Under the pieces are notes generated by a model. It saw nothing but the letters and a program-made list of their open reading frames with translations. It had not been told where the DNA came from and made no database searches. The translations under genes were made by a program, and so were the position numbers. A stretch of DNA of 64,000 nt from Brachionus manjavacas (lineage: Eukaryota > Rotifera > Eurotatoria > Ploima > Brachionidae), in the NCBI GenBank assembly GCA_019054805.1, contig JAHQIY010000021.1:186001-250000 (forward strand), given 5' to 3'. Below, piece after piece: positions 36,500-46,327 of the stretch (position 1 is the first letter of the stretch; every line of letters starts with the position of its first letter).

Positions 36500-37360
36500 T
36501 TATTTTTGCAATATTAATTTAGATTTTTTTAACGCCGCTTTTTCTATTTGTCTTACTCTTTCTCTGCTAATGTTTAGTTTTTTAGACAAAGCATCTAAAG
36601 AAAGCGGTTTTTCTATAGCAAAACGGTTTATTAAAATATAGCTTTCTCTTTTACTTAAATTACTTAACAAGGTTTGCACTTGCTGTTTAGCAATTTGTGT
36701 GTTTTGGTTGTGGCTATAAATTTCTTCTGGGTTGTGGGTGTTATCTGGCAATACGTCTTCTAAGGTAGTAGAATTTTCTGCATTATAACTAACCGGTGCG
36801 TTAAAAGATACATCTCTGCTGGTAAGCATATTATTAACCACAACAACATCGTTTTCGCTAACATTGGTTTGTTGGCTAATTTGCTTTATGTTTTCGTTAT
36901 TTAATGCAGTTATACCAAGCTTGTTTTTAATTTTAGACAACGAAAAAAATAATTTTTTACGCCCCAAAACACTACCTTGCTTAACTAAAGACCACGAATC
37001 TAAAATATAATTAGTAATATAAGCTTTTATCCAAAACATTGCGTAAGTAGAAAGCCTAAAGCCTTTTTGCGGATTAAACTTTGTAATAGCTTGTATTAGC
37101 CCTATGTTGCCTTCGGATATTAAATCGGCAATTGGCAAACCATAGCCTTTGTAGCCGTATGCTAGTTTAACTACTAATGGTAAGTGGCTAATTAGCAATT
37201 TGTTGGCGGCTTCTTTGCTTTTGTTATTAACTACTTCAAACGCCAAGGAAGATTCTTCTTCTGCTGTAAGCATTTTTATTTTGCTTACCATTTTTAAATA
37301 GTGGTTAATACCATCTTGCTTAAATAAGTAATTAGAATAATTAACAATAGCTGTTGTCAT
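36500..37360 (-). CDS. rpoH: RNA polymerase sigma factor RpoH (sigma-32 type)
   Basis: 286-aa sigma-70-family factor that directs heat-shock and protein-stress genes. Region 2 contains GYGLPIADLISEGNIGLIQA and KGFRLSTYAMFWIKAYI. The RpoH box is visible as GRKKLFFSLSKIKNKLG, which separates it from RpoD. Region 4 is SLDALSKKLNISRERVRQIE. Length is typical of alphaproteobacterial RpoH. No obvious RNA thermometer was identified in the short upstream region. Confidence 0.93.
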   Translation of the reverse strand: MTTAIVNYSNYLFKQDGINHYLKMVSKIKMLTAEEESSLAFEVVNNKSKEAANKLLISHLPLVVKLAYGYKGYGLPIADLISEGNIGLIQAITKFNPQKGFRLSTYAMFWIKAYITNYILDSWSLVKQGSVLGRKKLFFSLSKIKNKLGITALNNENIKQISQQTNVSENDVVVVNNMLTSRDVSFNAPVSYNAENSTTLEDVLPDNTHNPEEIYSHNQNTQIAKQQVQTLLSNLSKRESYILINRFAIEKPLSLDALSKKLNISRERVRQIEKAALKKSKLILQK

Positions 37361-37502
37361 GTTCTATATTTTACTCCGTTGTTTGTGTTTTTACTATAAG
37401 CACATTAAACTACTTGTAGTATATATTTTAATAATAACATAATTTTACAAAGCATACAAGTTTAGTAAACAAACTGTATTATAAAATTGCTTAAAACTTT
37501 AT

Positions 37503-39110
37503 TTAATTGCTTTGTAATTTATAATGTTTAAACAAATATACGCCACCTAAATAAGGTTTAAACCCTTTAATTTTTTTAGAACTAAGCGTACGTGCCGTTA
37601 CAAAAAACACAGGCATTAATGCGGTTTGGTTTAAAGCAATTTGCTCTGCTTGGGCGTAATACTTTAGGCTTTCTTTTTTATTGGCGGTAGATTTAGCAGT
37701 TAGCACTAGTTTTTCAAACTGTTGGTTATAGTATTTACCAAAGTTTAATGCTTTACCTTCTTCTAGCAAATATAAAACGCTAGAAGGCTCTGGGTAATCG
37801 CCTATCCATCTGGCTCTGCCTAGTTCAAAATTGCCTGCTTGTAAATTATCGTAATGCACGTTAATATCGCTAATTTCAAATTCGGTTTTTACGCCAATTT
37901 CTTTCCACATATTGGCTACTGCAACGGCTACTCGTTTATTTTCATCGCCAATATTATAAGCTAGCTTAACTGTTAATGGGTTACTTTGGCTAAAGCCGTG
38001 TTTAGCCATAATTTTTTTGGCATTGGCAATACGTGTATTAATATCTAACTTAACCCAAGTTGTGCTTGGCAATTTAGTAGAATCTTTTATAGGGTTATAA
38101 AGTTGCGGTGGCACTATAGAATAAGCAGGAATTTCGCCAGTTTTAGTAATATTATTAACTATTAACTCTCGGTTTATTACCATAGATAACGCATCTCGTA
38201 TTTCTGGGTTTTTTAAATACGCTAATTGTTTGTGGCTAACATTTATGGTAAAAAAGTATAAACCAGTTAAGCTTTCTATAAACCATTCTCCGTTTAGTTG
38301 TTGTTTTACTAAATCTATTTTATCTGCCGGAAAATCGTACGAAAAATCTATTTGCTTGGCTCTAAATCCTTCTAGGGCTTTGTCTGCTTGGTCTATAGTA
38401 ACAAACTTAATATTTTCTATTGCTACATTGTTAGCGTTGTAATACATAGGGTTTTTAGTTGCCATTAAGTGGCTTTGTGGTTGCCATTTAGTAATTTTAT
38501 AAGCACCATTAAAAGCTATGTTTTCTTGTTTTGCCCAGTTTTTGCCATACTTTTGCACTATATTTTTAGGAATTGGCGAAAAAATAGGATGCTCTATCAT
38601 TTCTATAAAATAAACTGCTGGAAAATTTAAAGTTATTTGTAAAGTTTTATCATCTAAAGCTTTAACCATAACATCGTTGGCAGAAGCTTTGCCGGTGTTG
38701 TATTCTTTGGCACCTTTAATTATATACATTTGTTCGGCATATTGGGCTGCTGTTTCTGGGTTTAAAACACGCTTAAAGCTGTATTCAAAATCGTGTGCGG
38801 TAACGGGCTCTCCGTTAGACCATTTGGCGTTACGTAAATTAAAAGTATAGGTTTTGCCGTTGTTGGTAATAGTCCAATCTTTTGCCATTGCAGGTACAAC
38901 CACTCCGTTAGCATCAAACGCCACTAGGCCTTCAAACACATTGCTAAAAAGCCAGTGCTCCCAAGTGCCGTTAGCTAGGTTGGGGTCTAACGAACCAGGG
39001 TCTGCAGTAATATTAACTACAATAGTATTGCTAGAATTATTGTTATTACAAGCCACTAAAGCAATAGCTAAAGTAAATAATATAACAAGCTTAACAAAAT
39101 GTTTTTTCAT
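37503..39110 (-). CDS. oppA: Oligopeptide ABC transporter substrate-binding lipoprotein (OppA paralogue 1)
   Basis: SBP_bac_5-family binding protein of 535 aa. Lipoprotein signal MKKHFVKLVILFTLAIALVA is followed by the lipid-anchored Cys. Mature-protein marks shared with the paralogues at 58-63 kb are ITADPGSLDPNLANGTWEHW, SNVFEGLVAF, TAHDFEYSFKRVLNPETAAQ and RARWIGDYPEPSSVLYLLE. I use the ATG at 39110 (GGGT 6 nt upstream) instead of a GTG at 39122. It stands alone, 18 kb from the permease genes, and must supply the same or another Opp permease. An FMN reductase gene lies upstream on the same strand. Confidence 0.94.
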   Translation of the reverse strand: MKKHFVKLVILFTLAIALVACNNNNSSNTIVVNITADPGSLDPNLANGTWEHWLFSNVFEGLVAFDANGVVVPAMAKDWTITNNGKTYTFNLRNAKWSNGEPVTAHDFEYSFKRVLNPETAAQYAEQMYIIKGAKEYNTGKASANDVMVKALDDKTLQITLNFPAVYFIEMIEHPIFSPIPKNIVQKYGKNWAKQENIAFNGAYKITKWQPQSHLMATKNPMYYNANNVAIENIKFVTIDQADKALEGFRAKQIDFSYDFPADKIDLVKQQLNGEWFIESLTGLYFFTINVSHKQLAYLKNPEIRDALSMVINRELIVNNITKTGEIPAYSIVPPQLYNPIKDSTKLPSTTWVKLDINTRIANAKKIMAKHGFSQSNPLTVKLAYNIGDENKRVAVAVANMWKEIGVKTEFEISDINVHYDNLQAGNFELGRARWIGDYPEPSSVLYLLEEGKALNFGKYYNQQFEKLVLTAKSTANKKESLKYYAQAEQIALNQTALMPVFFVTARTLSSKKIKGFKPYLGGVYLFKHYKLQSN

Positions 39111-39145
39111 GGCTGTACCCACATATTAAATAATAAAATATAAAA

Positions 39146-39688
39146 TTATGCTACATTAAATAGCTTTAATTTATTAAGCAAAGTAGTGTTGTGTTCTACG
39201 TTGCTAATAATGTTGTTTTCAACATCAAAATTTGTGTAAAAAGCTGGCAAGCTAAAAGTATCTTTTAAATTTACCCCAATAAACGGTGCGGCATTAACGG
39301 CTAATTGCAACACACTGCTTGCTCCGTTTTTACCTGGCGAAGTAGACATAAAAAAACACGGTTTATCTTGATAAACTTTTGTGTTTATTCTAGAAGCCCA
39401 ATGAAATAAATTAAGATAAGCCGATGTGTAAAGCCCATTGTATTCGGCAAACGAAACCAATACTGCATCTGCCTGCCCTATTGCATTAAAAAAATCTTTT
39501 GCTTGTTGCATAATACCGCTTTTTTCTTCTAACGCTGGGCTATAAATTGGCATTTCGTAATTGTTTAAATCTATATTATTAACCACTATATTGCTATTGT
39601 TGGTTTGTAATACGCTTATAGCATAGTTAACTAATTTTTTATTAATAGAGTTAGGGTTGTTGCTAGCAGCAAAAGCTAATAATTTCAT
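39146..39688 (-). CDS. NADPH-dependent FMN reductase family protein
   Basis: 180-aa flavodoxin-like oxidoreductase. The FMN phosphate loop is AASNNPNSINKKL near the N-terminus. The flavin-stacking segment is SFAEYNGLYTSAYLNLFHWA, and MSTSPGKNGASSVLQLA is also conserved. Family members reduce FMN, quinones or chromate. The ATG at 39688, with AAAGGA upstream, is preferred; the in-frame upstream extension to 39754 is basic and AT-driven. It could be cotranscribed with oppA paralogue 1, 35 nt downstream. Confidence 0.88.
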   Translation of the reverse strand: MKLLAFAASNNPNSINKKLVNYAISVLQTNNSNIVVNNIDLNNYEMPIYSPALEEKSGIMQQAKDFFNAIGQADAVLVSFAEYNGLYTSAYLNLFHWASRINTKVYQDKPCFFMSTSPGKNGASSVLQLAVNAAPFIGVNLKDTFSLPAFYTNFDVENNIISNVEHNTTLLNKLKLFNVA

Positions 39689-39801
39689 AGGTGCTATCCT
39701 TTTTTTAGTTGCTAAATATTTTGTATATATATACTTATATAGTAATCTTACCATAATTTTGCAAACCCTACAAGTTTTGTATGATTTAAACTTGTTTAGT
39801 T

Positions 39802-40578
39802 TTAATCGTACTGGCTTATTTGTTGCAGTTGCTGTTGCCTTATTTGTTGCATAGAATTTTTTACAAAGCTGTATTCATCTAACGATTGCTTTAAACTAAA
39901 CTGAAAACTATTGTAAATTAAAGCCGAATCTAATAACACTGTTGCGGTGCCTACTAAAGACAACTGGTTTTTAGTGGCAACGTGGTTAATTGCATTTATT
40001 GTAGTAAAATTAATATTAGTAGGAATATTGCTAAAACTTAGGCTCCAACCCGCAACAATACCAAACGAATCTCTTAACGAAAAAGGTCCAATTAAAACTA
40101 AATAAGGGCCATTTGGCACGCCATAAAAATATAAAGTTGCCCCAAAATCGTTTTGTTTGTAGGCTAGGCCTAGGTGGCTCATTACATCAAAAAAACCAAG
40201 CAACCCAACCGAAGAATTAACCACAAACCTAAAAGTACTTTCTACTGCGGCGTTAACTTTGCCTTGTAGTATATGGTTAATAATGTTTTTAGGTTCGCCT
40301 AAATTTTGCTTAAAGCTGTTTAATCTAGAACCAATATAAGGCCCTTTTTTAGCATAAATAGGCACTAAAGGTTTAAAGGTATAAGGGTAAAGGCCAATGT
40401 AAAAGGCGTATAATTTGCGGTTAAATTTTTCGTAAGGGTCGTTTATATATATGGTTGAGGCGGTGTTGTTTGAAAAATCAAAAAAATCGTCGTCTAAGTT
40501 AATAGCATTATTGTTTGCATTGCTTGTGGCAAAAAACAACATGTAGATAAAAAAAATAATAATAAATTTAGATTTCAT
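39802..40578 (-). CDS. mlaA: MlaA (VacJ) family outer-membrane lipid asymmetry protein
   Basis: 258-aa MlaA-family protein that removes phospholipids from the outer leaflet of the outer membrane. Family signatures: DPYEKFNRKLYAFYIGL, EPKNIINHILQGK, RFVVNSSVGLLGFFDVMSHLG and FGATLYFYGVPNGPYLVL. The signal peptide is about residues 1-22 but contains no cysteine, so the usual lipoprotein anchor is absent. A Gln-rich tail ends the protein. No other Mla gene is in the window. It is divergent from the ankyrin-repeat gene across 61 nt. Confidence 0.92.
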   Translation of the reverse strand: MKSKFIIIFFIYMLFFATSNANNNAINLDDDFFDFSNNTASTIYINDPYEKFNRKLYAFYIGLYPYTFKPLVPIYAKKGPYIGSRLNSFKQNLGEPKNIINHILQGKVNAAVESTFRFVVNSSVGLLGFFDVMSHLGLAYKQNDFGATLYFYGVPNGPYLVLIGPFSLRDSFGIVAGWSLSFSNIPTNINFTTINAINHVATKNQLSLVGTATVLLDSALIYNSFQFSLKQSLDEYSFVKNSMQQIRQQQLQQISQYD

Positions 40579-40639
40579 TTACTGTTTTATGATAAAATAT
40601 ATATTACTATAACTTAATTAATTATACACCAAAGCAAGC

Positions 40640-41881
40640 ATGAAAACAAACATTAATACTGTTAAGGCAATTTTATCTTTTATTTGGCTATTGCCGTTTG
40701 TATATAAGTTAATAGATTTATACACAAACCATTTAACCTTTTGGCCTACTTTAATTTTTAATGGCTTGCTGGTTTTGTCTTTAGTGGCTTCTATGTGTTT
40801 GTTAGTTATTTGGATAAAAGAATTTTTAGAACTACGCTACTTAAAAAAAGCATTTGAGTTTTTAAAACTAGAAGATATAGAACAACTAGATAACATTTAC
40901 AACAAAGTGCCAACTTATATTTACACCAACTATAAAACCACACTACTGCAATTTGCAATAGACAAACAACTAAACGAAGACGTAGTAGCCTACTTGCTTA
41001 GCAAAGGAGAAGTATGCCAAATAACCGATAATAACGAATATAACCTTAGTGTTACGCTATTTAATTTAGCGGCGTATTACAATTATTTTAATATAGAAAT
41101 GCTAAACTACTTACTAAGTAACGGTGCTTATATTAATTATGCAGATGATTCTAAAGGGTTTGAAGGACTATCTATTTTACATTGTTTAATTTTACGGGGC
41201 AACGTAAGTGCTATTAACTTAGCTATTAAATATGGAGCAGATTTAAACTATTTTATTACAGACCAATCTTTAAATGCTTTAATGCTAGCGTGTAAATATA
41301 TAGAAGACCCCATTGTAATTAAAGCTTTGCTAGAAAGTGGAGCAGATGTTAACGAAGTTAATAAAGATGGCTTTAATGCCCTATTAATTGCCGCAAAGTA
41401 CAATGTTAATCCATCGGTAATTACGTTGTTGGTTAATTATGGTGCAAAAATTATGGCTTATCAGGTAAAAGAGGCAATATTTAAAACTAATGTGGTTACC
41501 CCACTTTATTTAGCATCTATACAAAATGTTGGTTTAGTGGTAGATAGACTTATAGAGTTAGGGGATAATGTAAATTTTAAAGATAACTTTGGAATGTCGG
41601 TTTTATTTATGGCGTGTGCTCATAATACCGATGTAGATGTTATTAAAAACTTGCTTAACAATGGTTTATCTTTAGATAATTACCAAGATACCGAAGGCAA
41701 TACCCCATTAATGGTGGCGGCTTATTTAAATTCTAACTCTAACGTAATTAGGTACATACTAAATAAAAGCCACAATTTAGGCAGTGTTAATAAAGATGGC
41801 CTAAGTTTTATAGACTATTTACAGCAAAACGCTAATTTATCTAAAGAAGAAAAAGAAATTATTGTTAATAAATGGATATAA
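40640..41881 (+). CDS. Membrane-anchored ankyrin-repeat protein
   Basis: 413-aa protein. Two hydrophobic helices near the N-terminus (about residues 10-28 and 34-60) suggest an inner-membrane anchor. From about residue 95 to the end there are eight recognisable ankyrin repeats and a partial ninth, for example LNALMLACKYIEDPIVIKAL with LESGADVNEVNKDG, and NTPLMVAAYLNSNSNVIRYI. The repeats could face either side of the membrane. Ankyrin proteins mediate protein binding and are common in host-associated bacteria, but no secretion signal or effector domain is evident. It is a single gene. Confidence 0.88.
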   Translation: MKTNINTVKAILSFIWLLPFVYKLIDLYTNHLTFWPTLIFNGLLVLSLVASMCLLVIWIKEFLELRYLKKAFEFLKLEDIEQLDNIYNKVPTYIYTNYKTTLLQFAIDKQLNEDVVAYLLSKGEVCQITDNNEYNLSVTLFNLAAYYNYFNIEMLNYLLSNGAYINYADDSKGFEGLSILHCLILRGNVSAINLAIKYGADLNYFITDQSLNALMLACKYIEDPIVIKALLESGADVNEVNKDGFNALLIAAKYNVNPSVITLLVNYGAKIMAYQVKEAIFKTNVVTPLYLASIQNVGLVVDRLIELGDNVNFKDNFGMSVLFMACAHNTDVDVIKNLLNNGLSLDNYQDTEGNTPLMVAAYLNSNSNVIRYILNKSHNLGSVNKDGLSFIDYLQQNANLSKEEKEIIVNKWI

Positions 41882-42082
41882 CTTACTATAACTGTTTAAA
41901 CCGCAATACTAACGCTTATGGCTAATTTAGTATACACAACGCACAGCATACCATAACAAGTTAACAACGCAACACTACTAAGTTGCTTGCTTTATGCTTT
42001 TTGGGTTAATAGTATAGTGCTTTGCTATAAAAGTTATTACTAAAAACATACTTACTATAAAAAATAGCACAAAATTAATATT

Positions 42083-44182
42083 TTAATCTTTTTTTATGTG
42101 CAATGTTTGTATAGGAAAAGGTATATCTATGCCGTATTTAGGAAACTGGTTATGAATTTCTTCTAAATATGCACGGTTAATGGCAAATTGCATACCTGCT
42201 GTGGTTTTTACCCTTGCTCTAACATTAATAGAAAAATCATCTAAACTGGTTACCCCTATTATTTCTACATCTTCTAAAATATCTGGTGCATACTGTGTAT
42301 TAGCACGTAAAGTTGCGGTTATATCTTTTAAACAATTGTATACCGTTGCTACATTGCTACCATAGGCTACACCACAATTAATTAAGCAATAAGAAAAATC
42401 TTTGTTATAATTAGTTATAATATCTATTTTAGAAAAAGGCACCATTTGAATTTTACCTTCTATGTCTCGTATTTTTACATAAAGCAAGCTAATGTCCTCT
42501 ACTACGCCTAGTTTACCTGCAATTTCTACTAAGTCGCCTACAAAAAAACTGCCTTCTAGCAAAAATAAAATAGAATTAAAAAAGTTTTGTAAAATGTCTC
42601 GGGCTCCAAATGCTAGTGCAAAAGTTATTACGCTGGTGCCGGCTAATAGCGCTAATACCGAAATATTAAACGCCGACAATAAAAAAATAAAGCTAATTAC
42701 ATAAACTATTATTTTATAAGGCTTACCGCACAATACCATAGCAGAAACTAAGCGTTTAATAGATTGCAGATTGTTTTCGGCACTTAGGCGTTCTATTTTA
42801 TGTTGCACCAACCATATAACCACTGCAGTGGCAACATAGGCAAATAAAGCTATACTTAAAACTTTAAACGTAATTTGCCACGCCAAATAATTATATATAT
42901 TAACGCTAAACATATACGCAATAATTACAGATGCTATTAAATAATACACAAATATTTTATAAGTTGCTATAAGCTTTAACCATAAATTACTAAAATTAAA
43001 TACATAACTGTATTTGCTAATATCGTTATAACGCAACACAACATTGTTAAATACATTGGTTATTTTGCTAACCACTTTTTTGTTAAAAATATTAATTATA
43101 AAATTATTAATTCCGTAAGCCACAAAAATTAGTAATGCTATTTTTATTAATAATGCAAATAATTTTCCGCCTGCTAGTTTTTCTAAATATAAATAAGTAG
43201 AACTAAACGCCACTATAATTAATGTTGCATACAAAACAAAATATAGTTTATTGCTAATAAAGTAATCTACTAGCACTTTGGTGTATTCGGCATTAAGTTT
43301 AAATTTATGCAACACTTTTTGCACGTACAATAAAAAAGTTAGCAAAAATAGTGCTAAGTAAATATTAATTACAGTGTTGTTGTAAAAAATACTTTGTTGT
43401 AAAACAAAATACACCGCAAAAAACACAAAAAACAACTTAAATAATTTAGATATATACAAATTAATAGTTATTAAATAATTAGCCGTACTACCTATGTTTA
43501 ATAACTGTAAATATCTATTAAGCACTAACAATACATTATATACAATTACTATTTGCAATATACTGTTTATATAGTAAGTAAAGTTTAACCAATAAACTAT
43601 TTGTAGCATAATTATACTGCTAATAATTAAAACCACAGCATGCAATATTAATGCCGTGTAAAAGCTTAACACATACGTAAATACAGCCTTATACTGCAAA
43701 TATTTTTTGCAAAAACCATTGGTTGCTTTGCTAATAACAAAATTTATAAACCACAAAGCTATAATTATAGCAAAACTTATTAGCAACCATACAGCTAACA
43801 ATATTATATTGTTTAAGCTTATAGTATTAGCGTAACTAATAAAATTACTAACTGTATTGCTAGCATATACAAATGCACTATTAATTAAACTAAATACTAC
43901 CCCAGATGCTCCCGATACCGCACTGGCAGATTGTGTATTAACAGTATTATTATTTGCGGTATTAGTAATTAATTTAGTAGGATTAACCACTAAAGCTGGC
44001 AGATTAACGTTTTTTGTATCTGTTTGGGTTTGCGCAGAAGGTGTTTGCGTATTACTATTTTCTGCTGTAGAGTTTGTTGTATTAGTAACACTAGCGTTGT
44101 TTTGGTTAGCGTTGGCTACACTTAAAGTAAAGCTTAATATTACGCAGGTTAAAAATATTTTTATTACTTGTAGGTTTATCAT
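42083..44182 (-). CDS. MscS family mechanosensitive ion channel
   Basis: 699-aa channel of the large MscS type. A signal peptide (about 1-25) and an Asn/Thr-rich stretch to ~75 precede about ten hydrophobic helices. The pore helix TM3 and the beta domain lie near residues 505-600: GTSVITFALAFGARDILQNF, FLLEGSFFVGDLVEIAGKLG and VEDISLLYVKIRD. The C-terminal ~90 residues form the MscS vestibule domain. It releases solutes on hypo-osmotic shock. The size resembles YbdG/YbiO-type homologues. A ~200-base gap after it contains nothing I can identify. Confidence 0.9.
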   Translation of the reverse strand: MINLQVIKIFLTCVILSFTLSVANANQNNASVTNTTNSTAENSNTQTPSAQTQTDTKNVNLPALVVNPTKLITNTANNNTVNTQSASAVSGASGVVFSLINSAFVYASNTVSNFISYANTISLNNIILLAVWLLISFAIIIALWFINFVISKATNGFCKKYLQYKAVFTYVLSFYTALILHAVVLIISSIIMLQIVYWLNFTYYINSILQIVIVYNVLLVLNRYLQLLNIGSTANYLITINLYISKLFKLFFVFFAVYFVLQQSIFYNNTVINIYLALFLLTFLLYVQKVLHKFKLNAEYTKVLVDYFISNKLYFVLYATLIIVAFSSTYLYLEKLAGGKLFALLIKIALLIFVAYGINNFIINIFNKKVVSKITNVFNNVVLRYNDISKYSYVFNFSNLWLKLIATYKIFVYYLIASVIIAYMFSVNIYNYLAWQITFKVLSIALFAYVATAVVIWLVQHKIERLSAENNLQSIKRLVSAMVLCGKPYKIIVYVISFIFLLSAFNISVLALLAGTSVITFALAFGARDILQNFFNSILFLLEGSFFVGDLVEIAGKLGVVEDISLLYVKIRDIEGKIQMVPFSKIDIITNYNKDFSYCLINCGVAYGSNVATVYNCLKDITATLRANTQYAPDILEDVEIIGVTSLDDFSINVRARVKTTAGMQFAINRAYLEEIHNQFPKYGIDIPFPIQTLHIKKD

Positions 44183-44287
44183 CTTGCACTTATACTAAAA
44201 TATTACTATATATAATTATATACTAATGTATATTGCATATTATTGCAATTATACTATTTTTATTATTAACAAAACAAACCCTTAATT

Positions 44288-44407
44288 ATGAGAAAAACCA
44301 AAATGTTACTATCTATAACTATAATTGCAGTGCTTTTGTTTGTGGCGTATAAATCTACGGTTTATATACTACAAAACACAACCTATTATAAAAGGAAAAC
44401 CTATTAG
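44288..44407 (+). pseudogene. Out-of-frame N-terminal signal anchor of the MBL-fold gene
   Basis: ATG at 44288 opens a 39-codon frame encoding MRKTKMLLSITIIAVLLFVA, a clear signal anchor, which ends in TAG at 44405-44407. The large metallo-beta-lactamase-fold frame starts in the next phase, after a TAA at 44322-44324, and lacks any signal. Its first codons are not family-like until KGKPISNF. Removing one base between about 44373 and 44400, for example within AAAAGG at 44390-44395, would join the two. This indicates a frameshift mutation, a sequencing error or recoding. Confidence 0.65.
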
Positions 44408-45419
44408 TAATTTTAAAAATGGAGTATTTACTACAGCCCATAATCGTGGCCAACCCAACCAATTTGTTATACAAGAAGTTAAAGATAACCCACAAGTTAC
44501 ACAGCAACTAGATTTTTCTAACAAGCGTAAATTTAGTTTTTTATTACAAATGTTGCTAGGCAAAGCCCCAAAAGTAGAAGCAAAAAACCTACCTACTATA
44601 CAAAAAAGTATTCCAAAACAAAGAGTTATGGACGATTCGGTAGAAGTATATTTAATTAATCATTCTACGGTGTTAATTCAAACCAAAGGTTTAAACATTA
44701 TTACAGACCCCGTGTATTCTAATAAAGTTGGGCCTTACAACGCTGTAGGTACCAAAAGATTACACCCCCCTGCTATAGATTTTAATAATCTACCGCCTAT
44801 AGATGTAATTTTGCTTAGCCATAATCATTACGACCACATGGATTTACGCACTATTTTAAAGTTATTTAAAAAATTTAACCCTACCATTATAACGCCACTA
44901 GGTAACGATTATTTTTTAAAAAAACTTAACAAACATATTAAAGTAATAACCTTAAATTGGAACGAAAGCACAACTTACAAAGGCTTTAATTTTTACGTGC
45001 ATAAAGCGTATCATTGGTCTAAACGTGGGCTTTACGATACTAACAAGGCACTATGGGGCAGTTTTGTTATAGAAACCGGCAGTAAAAATATTTACTTTGC
45101 TGGCGATACCGCTTTTGCCGATGGCGAAATTTTTTACGAAATTGCCAACACTCATAAGCAAATAGATTTAGCCCTATTGCCTATTGGTGCTTATAAACCA
45201 ATACAATGGAGAGGATCGCACACTAATCCGTTAGAAGCCGTAGAAATTTTTAAACGCATTAACGCCAAAAATGCTTTAGCTATACACACCGGCACCTTTG
45301 TGTTATCTTTTGAAACTTACCCAGAATCCGTAGAAGATTTACGCAAAGCCACCCAGCAATACGGCTTAAGCAATACTGCATTTATTGCCCCAGTGCTAGG
45401 CAAAATGTATAAGTATTAA
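44325..45419 (+). CDS. MBL-fold metallohydrolase, NAPE-PLD/UlaG-like (5' end frameshifted)
   Basis: Metallo-beta-lactamase-fold hydrolase. The zinc site is LLSHNHYDHMD, with IYFAGDTAFADG, LPIGAY and IHTGTF supplying further ligands, and LINHSTVLIQTKGLNIITDP marks the first strand pair. This order matches bacterial relatives of N-acyl-phosphatidylethanolamine phospholipase D. The catalytic domain is intact. The open frame begins at an unlikely TTG, and its first ~22 residues (QCFCLWRINLRF) do not look native; the real N-terminus is probably the signal anchor starting at 44288 in another frame. A bidirectional terminator follows. Confidence 0.85.
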   Translation: MQCFCLWRINLRFIYYKTQPIIKGKPISNFKNGVFTTAHNRGQPNQFVIQEVKDNPQVTQQLDFSNKRKFSFLLQMLLGKAPKVEAKNLPTIQKSIPKQRVMDDSVEVYLINHSTVLIQTKGLNIITDPVYSNKVGPYNAVGTKRLHPPAIDFNNLPPIDVILLSHNHYDHMDLRTILKLFKKFNPTIITPLGNDYFLKKLNKHIKVITLNWNESTTYKGFNFYVHKAYHWSKRGLYDTNKALWGSFVIETGSKNIYFAGDTAFADGEIFYEIANTHKQIDLALLPIGAYKPIQWRGSHTNPLEAVEIFKRINAKNALAIHTGTFVLSFETYPESVEDLRKATQQYGLSNTAFIAPVLGKMYKY

Positions 45420-45470
45420 TAAGTAGTAAGCTAGTTTAATGTAATTTTTACAAAACTTACAAAGTGCAAT

Positions 45471-45504
45471 AAAAAAAGCAGATAAAAATATTATCTGCTT
45501 TTTT
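45471..45504. terminator. Bidirectional terminator between the MBL-fold gene and rpsD
   Basis: AGCAGATA (45477-45484) pairs with TATCTGCT (45492-45499), 7-nt loop, extended by A and T runs on the two sides so that either strand ends in a T run. Confidence 0.9.
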
Positions 45505-45526
45505 GTTGTGTAATTTATAAATTTTA

Positions 45527-46141
45527 TTATCTAGAATAAAACTCTATTACTGTGTTAGGATCCATTTTAGAAGGATACGGTACATCTTCTATTTTTGGCA
45601 CATGCACGTAAGTAGCTTTTAAATCTGTTGCATTAACATCTAAATACCCTGGTACTTCTCTTTCTGTAGATGCAAGAGCCACGGTAATAATTTCTAATTT
45701 TTTAGATTTTTCTCTAACTTCAATAACATCTCCAGGTTTAACACTGTAAGAAGGAATATTTACTTTTTTGCCGTTTACTAAAACATGAGCATGGCTAACA
45801 AATTGTCTGGCGGCAAACATAGTTTGGGCAAACTTACATCTGTATACCACAGTATCTAATCTGCTTTCTAATAAGCCAATTAAGTTTTGTGCGGTATCGC
45901 CTTTTCTTCTAATGGCTTCATCAAAGTATCTTCTAAATTGTCTTTCGCCAATATTTGCGTAGTAGCCTTTTAATTTTTGTTTTGCTAATAACTGTAAACC
46001 ATAACCACTAGGTTTTTTAGGGGCTTGACCGTGTTGTCCTGGTCTGGTTGGTCTAACATTATAAGGCGACTTTTCTCTGCCCCATAGGTTAGTAGATAAT
46101 CTTCTGTCTATTTTATATTTTGCATTATGTCTTTTGCTCAT
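45527..46141 (-). CDS. rpsD: 30S ribosomal protein S4
   Basis: 204-aa primary rRNA-binding protein of the 30S subunit. The N-terminal [19 protein letters not shown] and the S4 RNA-binding domain ([40 protein letters not shown]) are clear. The C-terminus ends with [10 protein letters not shown]. It is a single-gene unit, as in many alphaproteobacteria, with a strong promoter at 46280-46308 giving a ~130-nt leader. Confidence 0.98.
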   Translation of the reverse strand: MSKRHNAKYKIDRRLSTNLWGREKSPYNVRPTRPGQHGQAPKKPSGYGLQLLAKQKLKGYYANIGERQFRRYFDEAIRRKGDTAQNLIGLLESRLDTVVYRCKFAQTMFAARQFVSHAHVLVNGKKVNIPSYSVKPGDVIEVREKSKKLEIITVALASTEREVPGYLDVNATDLKATYVHVPKIEDVPYPSKMDPNTVIEFYSR

Positions 46142-46279
46142 ATATTTTTTGTCCTTTTATTTAATAAAGTTAGTTGTTGTCCTAATATTTTTTATTGCTA
46201 AGTGTAATTTACATTAAAATTGCAACAAAAAGTTAGTGTTTTTACAAAAACACTACGCATTTTTAGGATTATTACTGTA

Positions 46280-46308
46280 ATTATGCTATATAAACTGGTT
46301 ATTGTCAA
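46280..46308 (-). promoter_or_regulatory. Promoter of rpsD
   Basis: On the minus strand, consensus TTGACA (46303-46308), a 17-bp spacer and CATAAT (46280-46285). The match to sigma-70 consensus is the best in the window, as expected for a ribosomal protein gene. Confidence 0.78.
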
Positions 46309-46327
46309 CCTTAAAGTAAAAATTATA

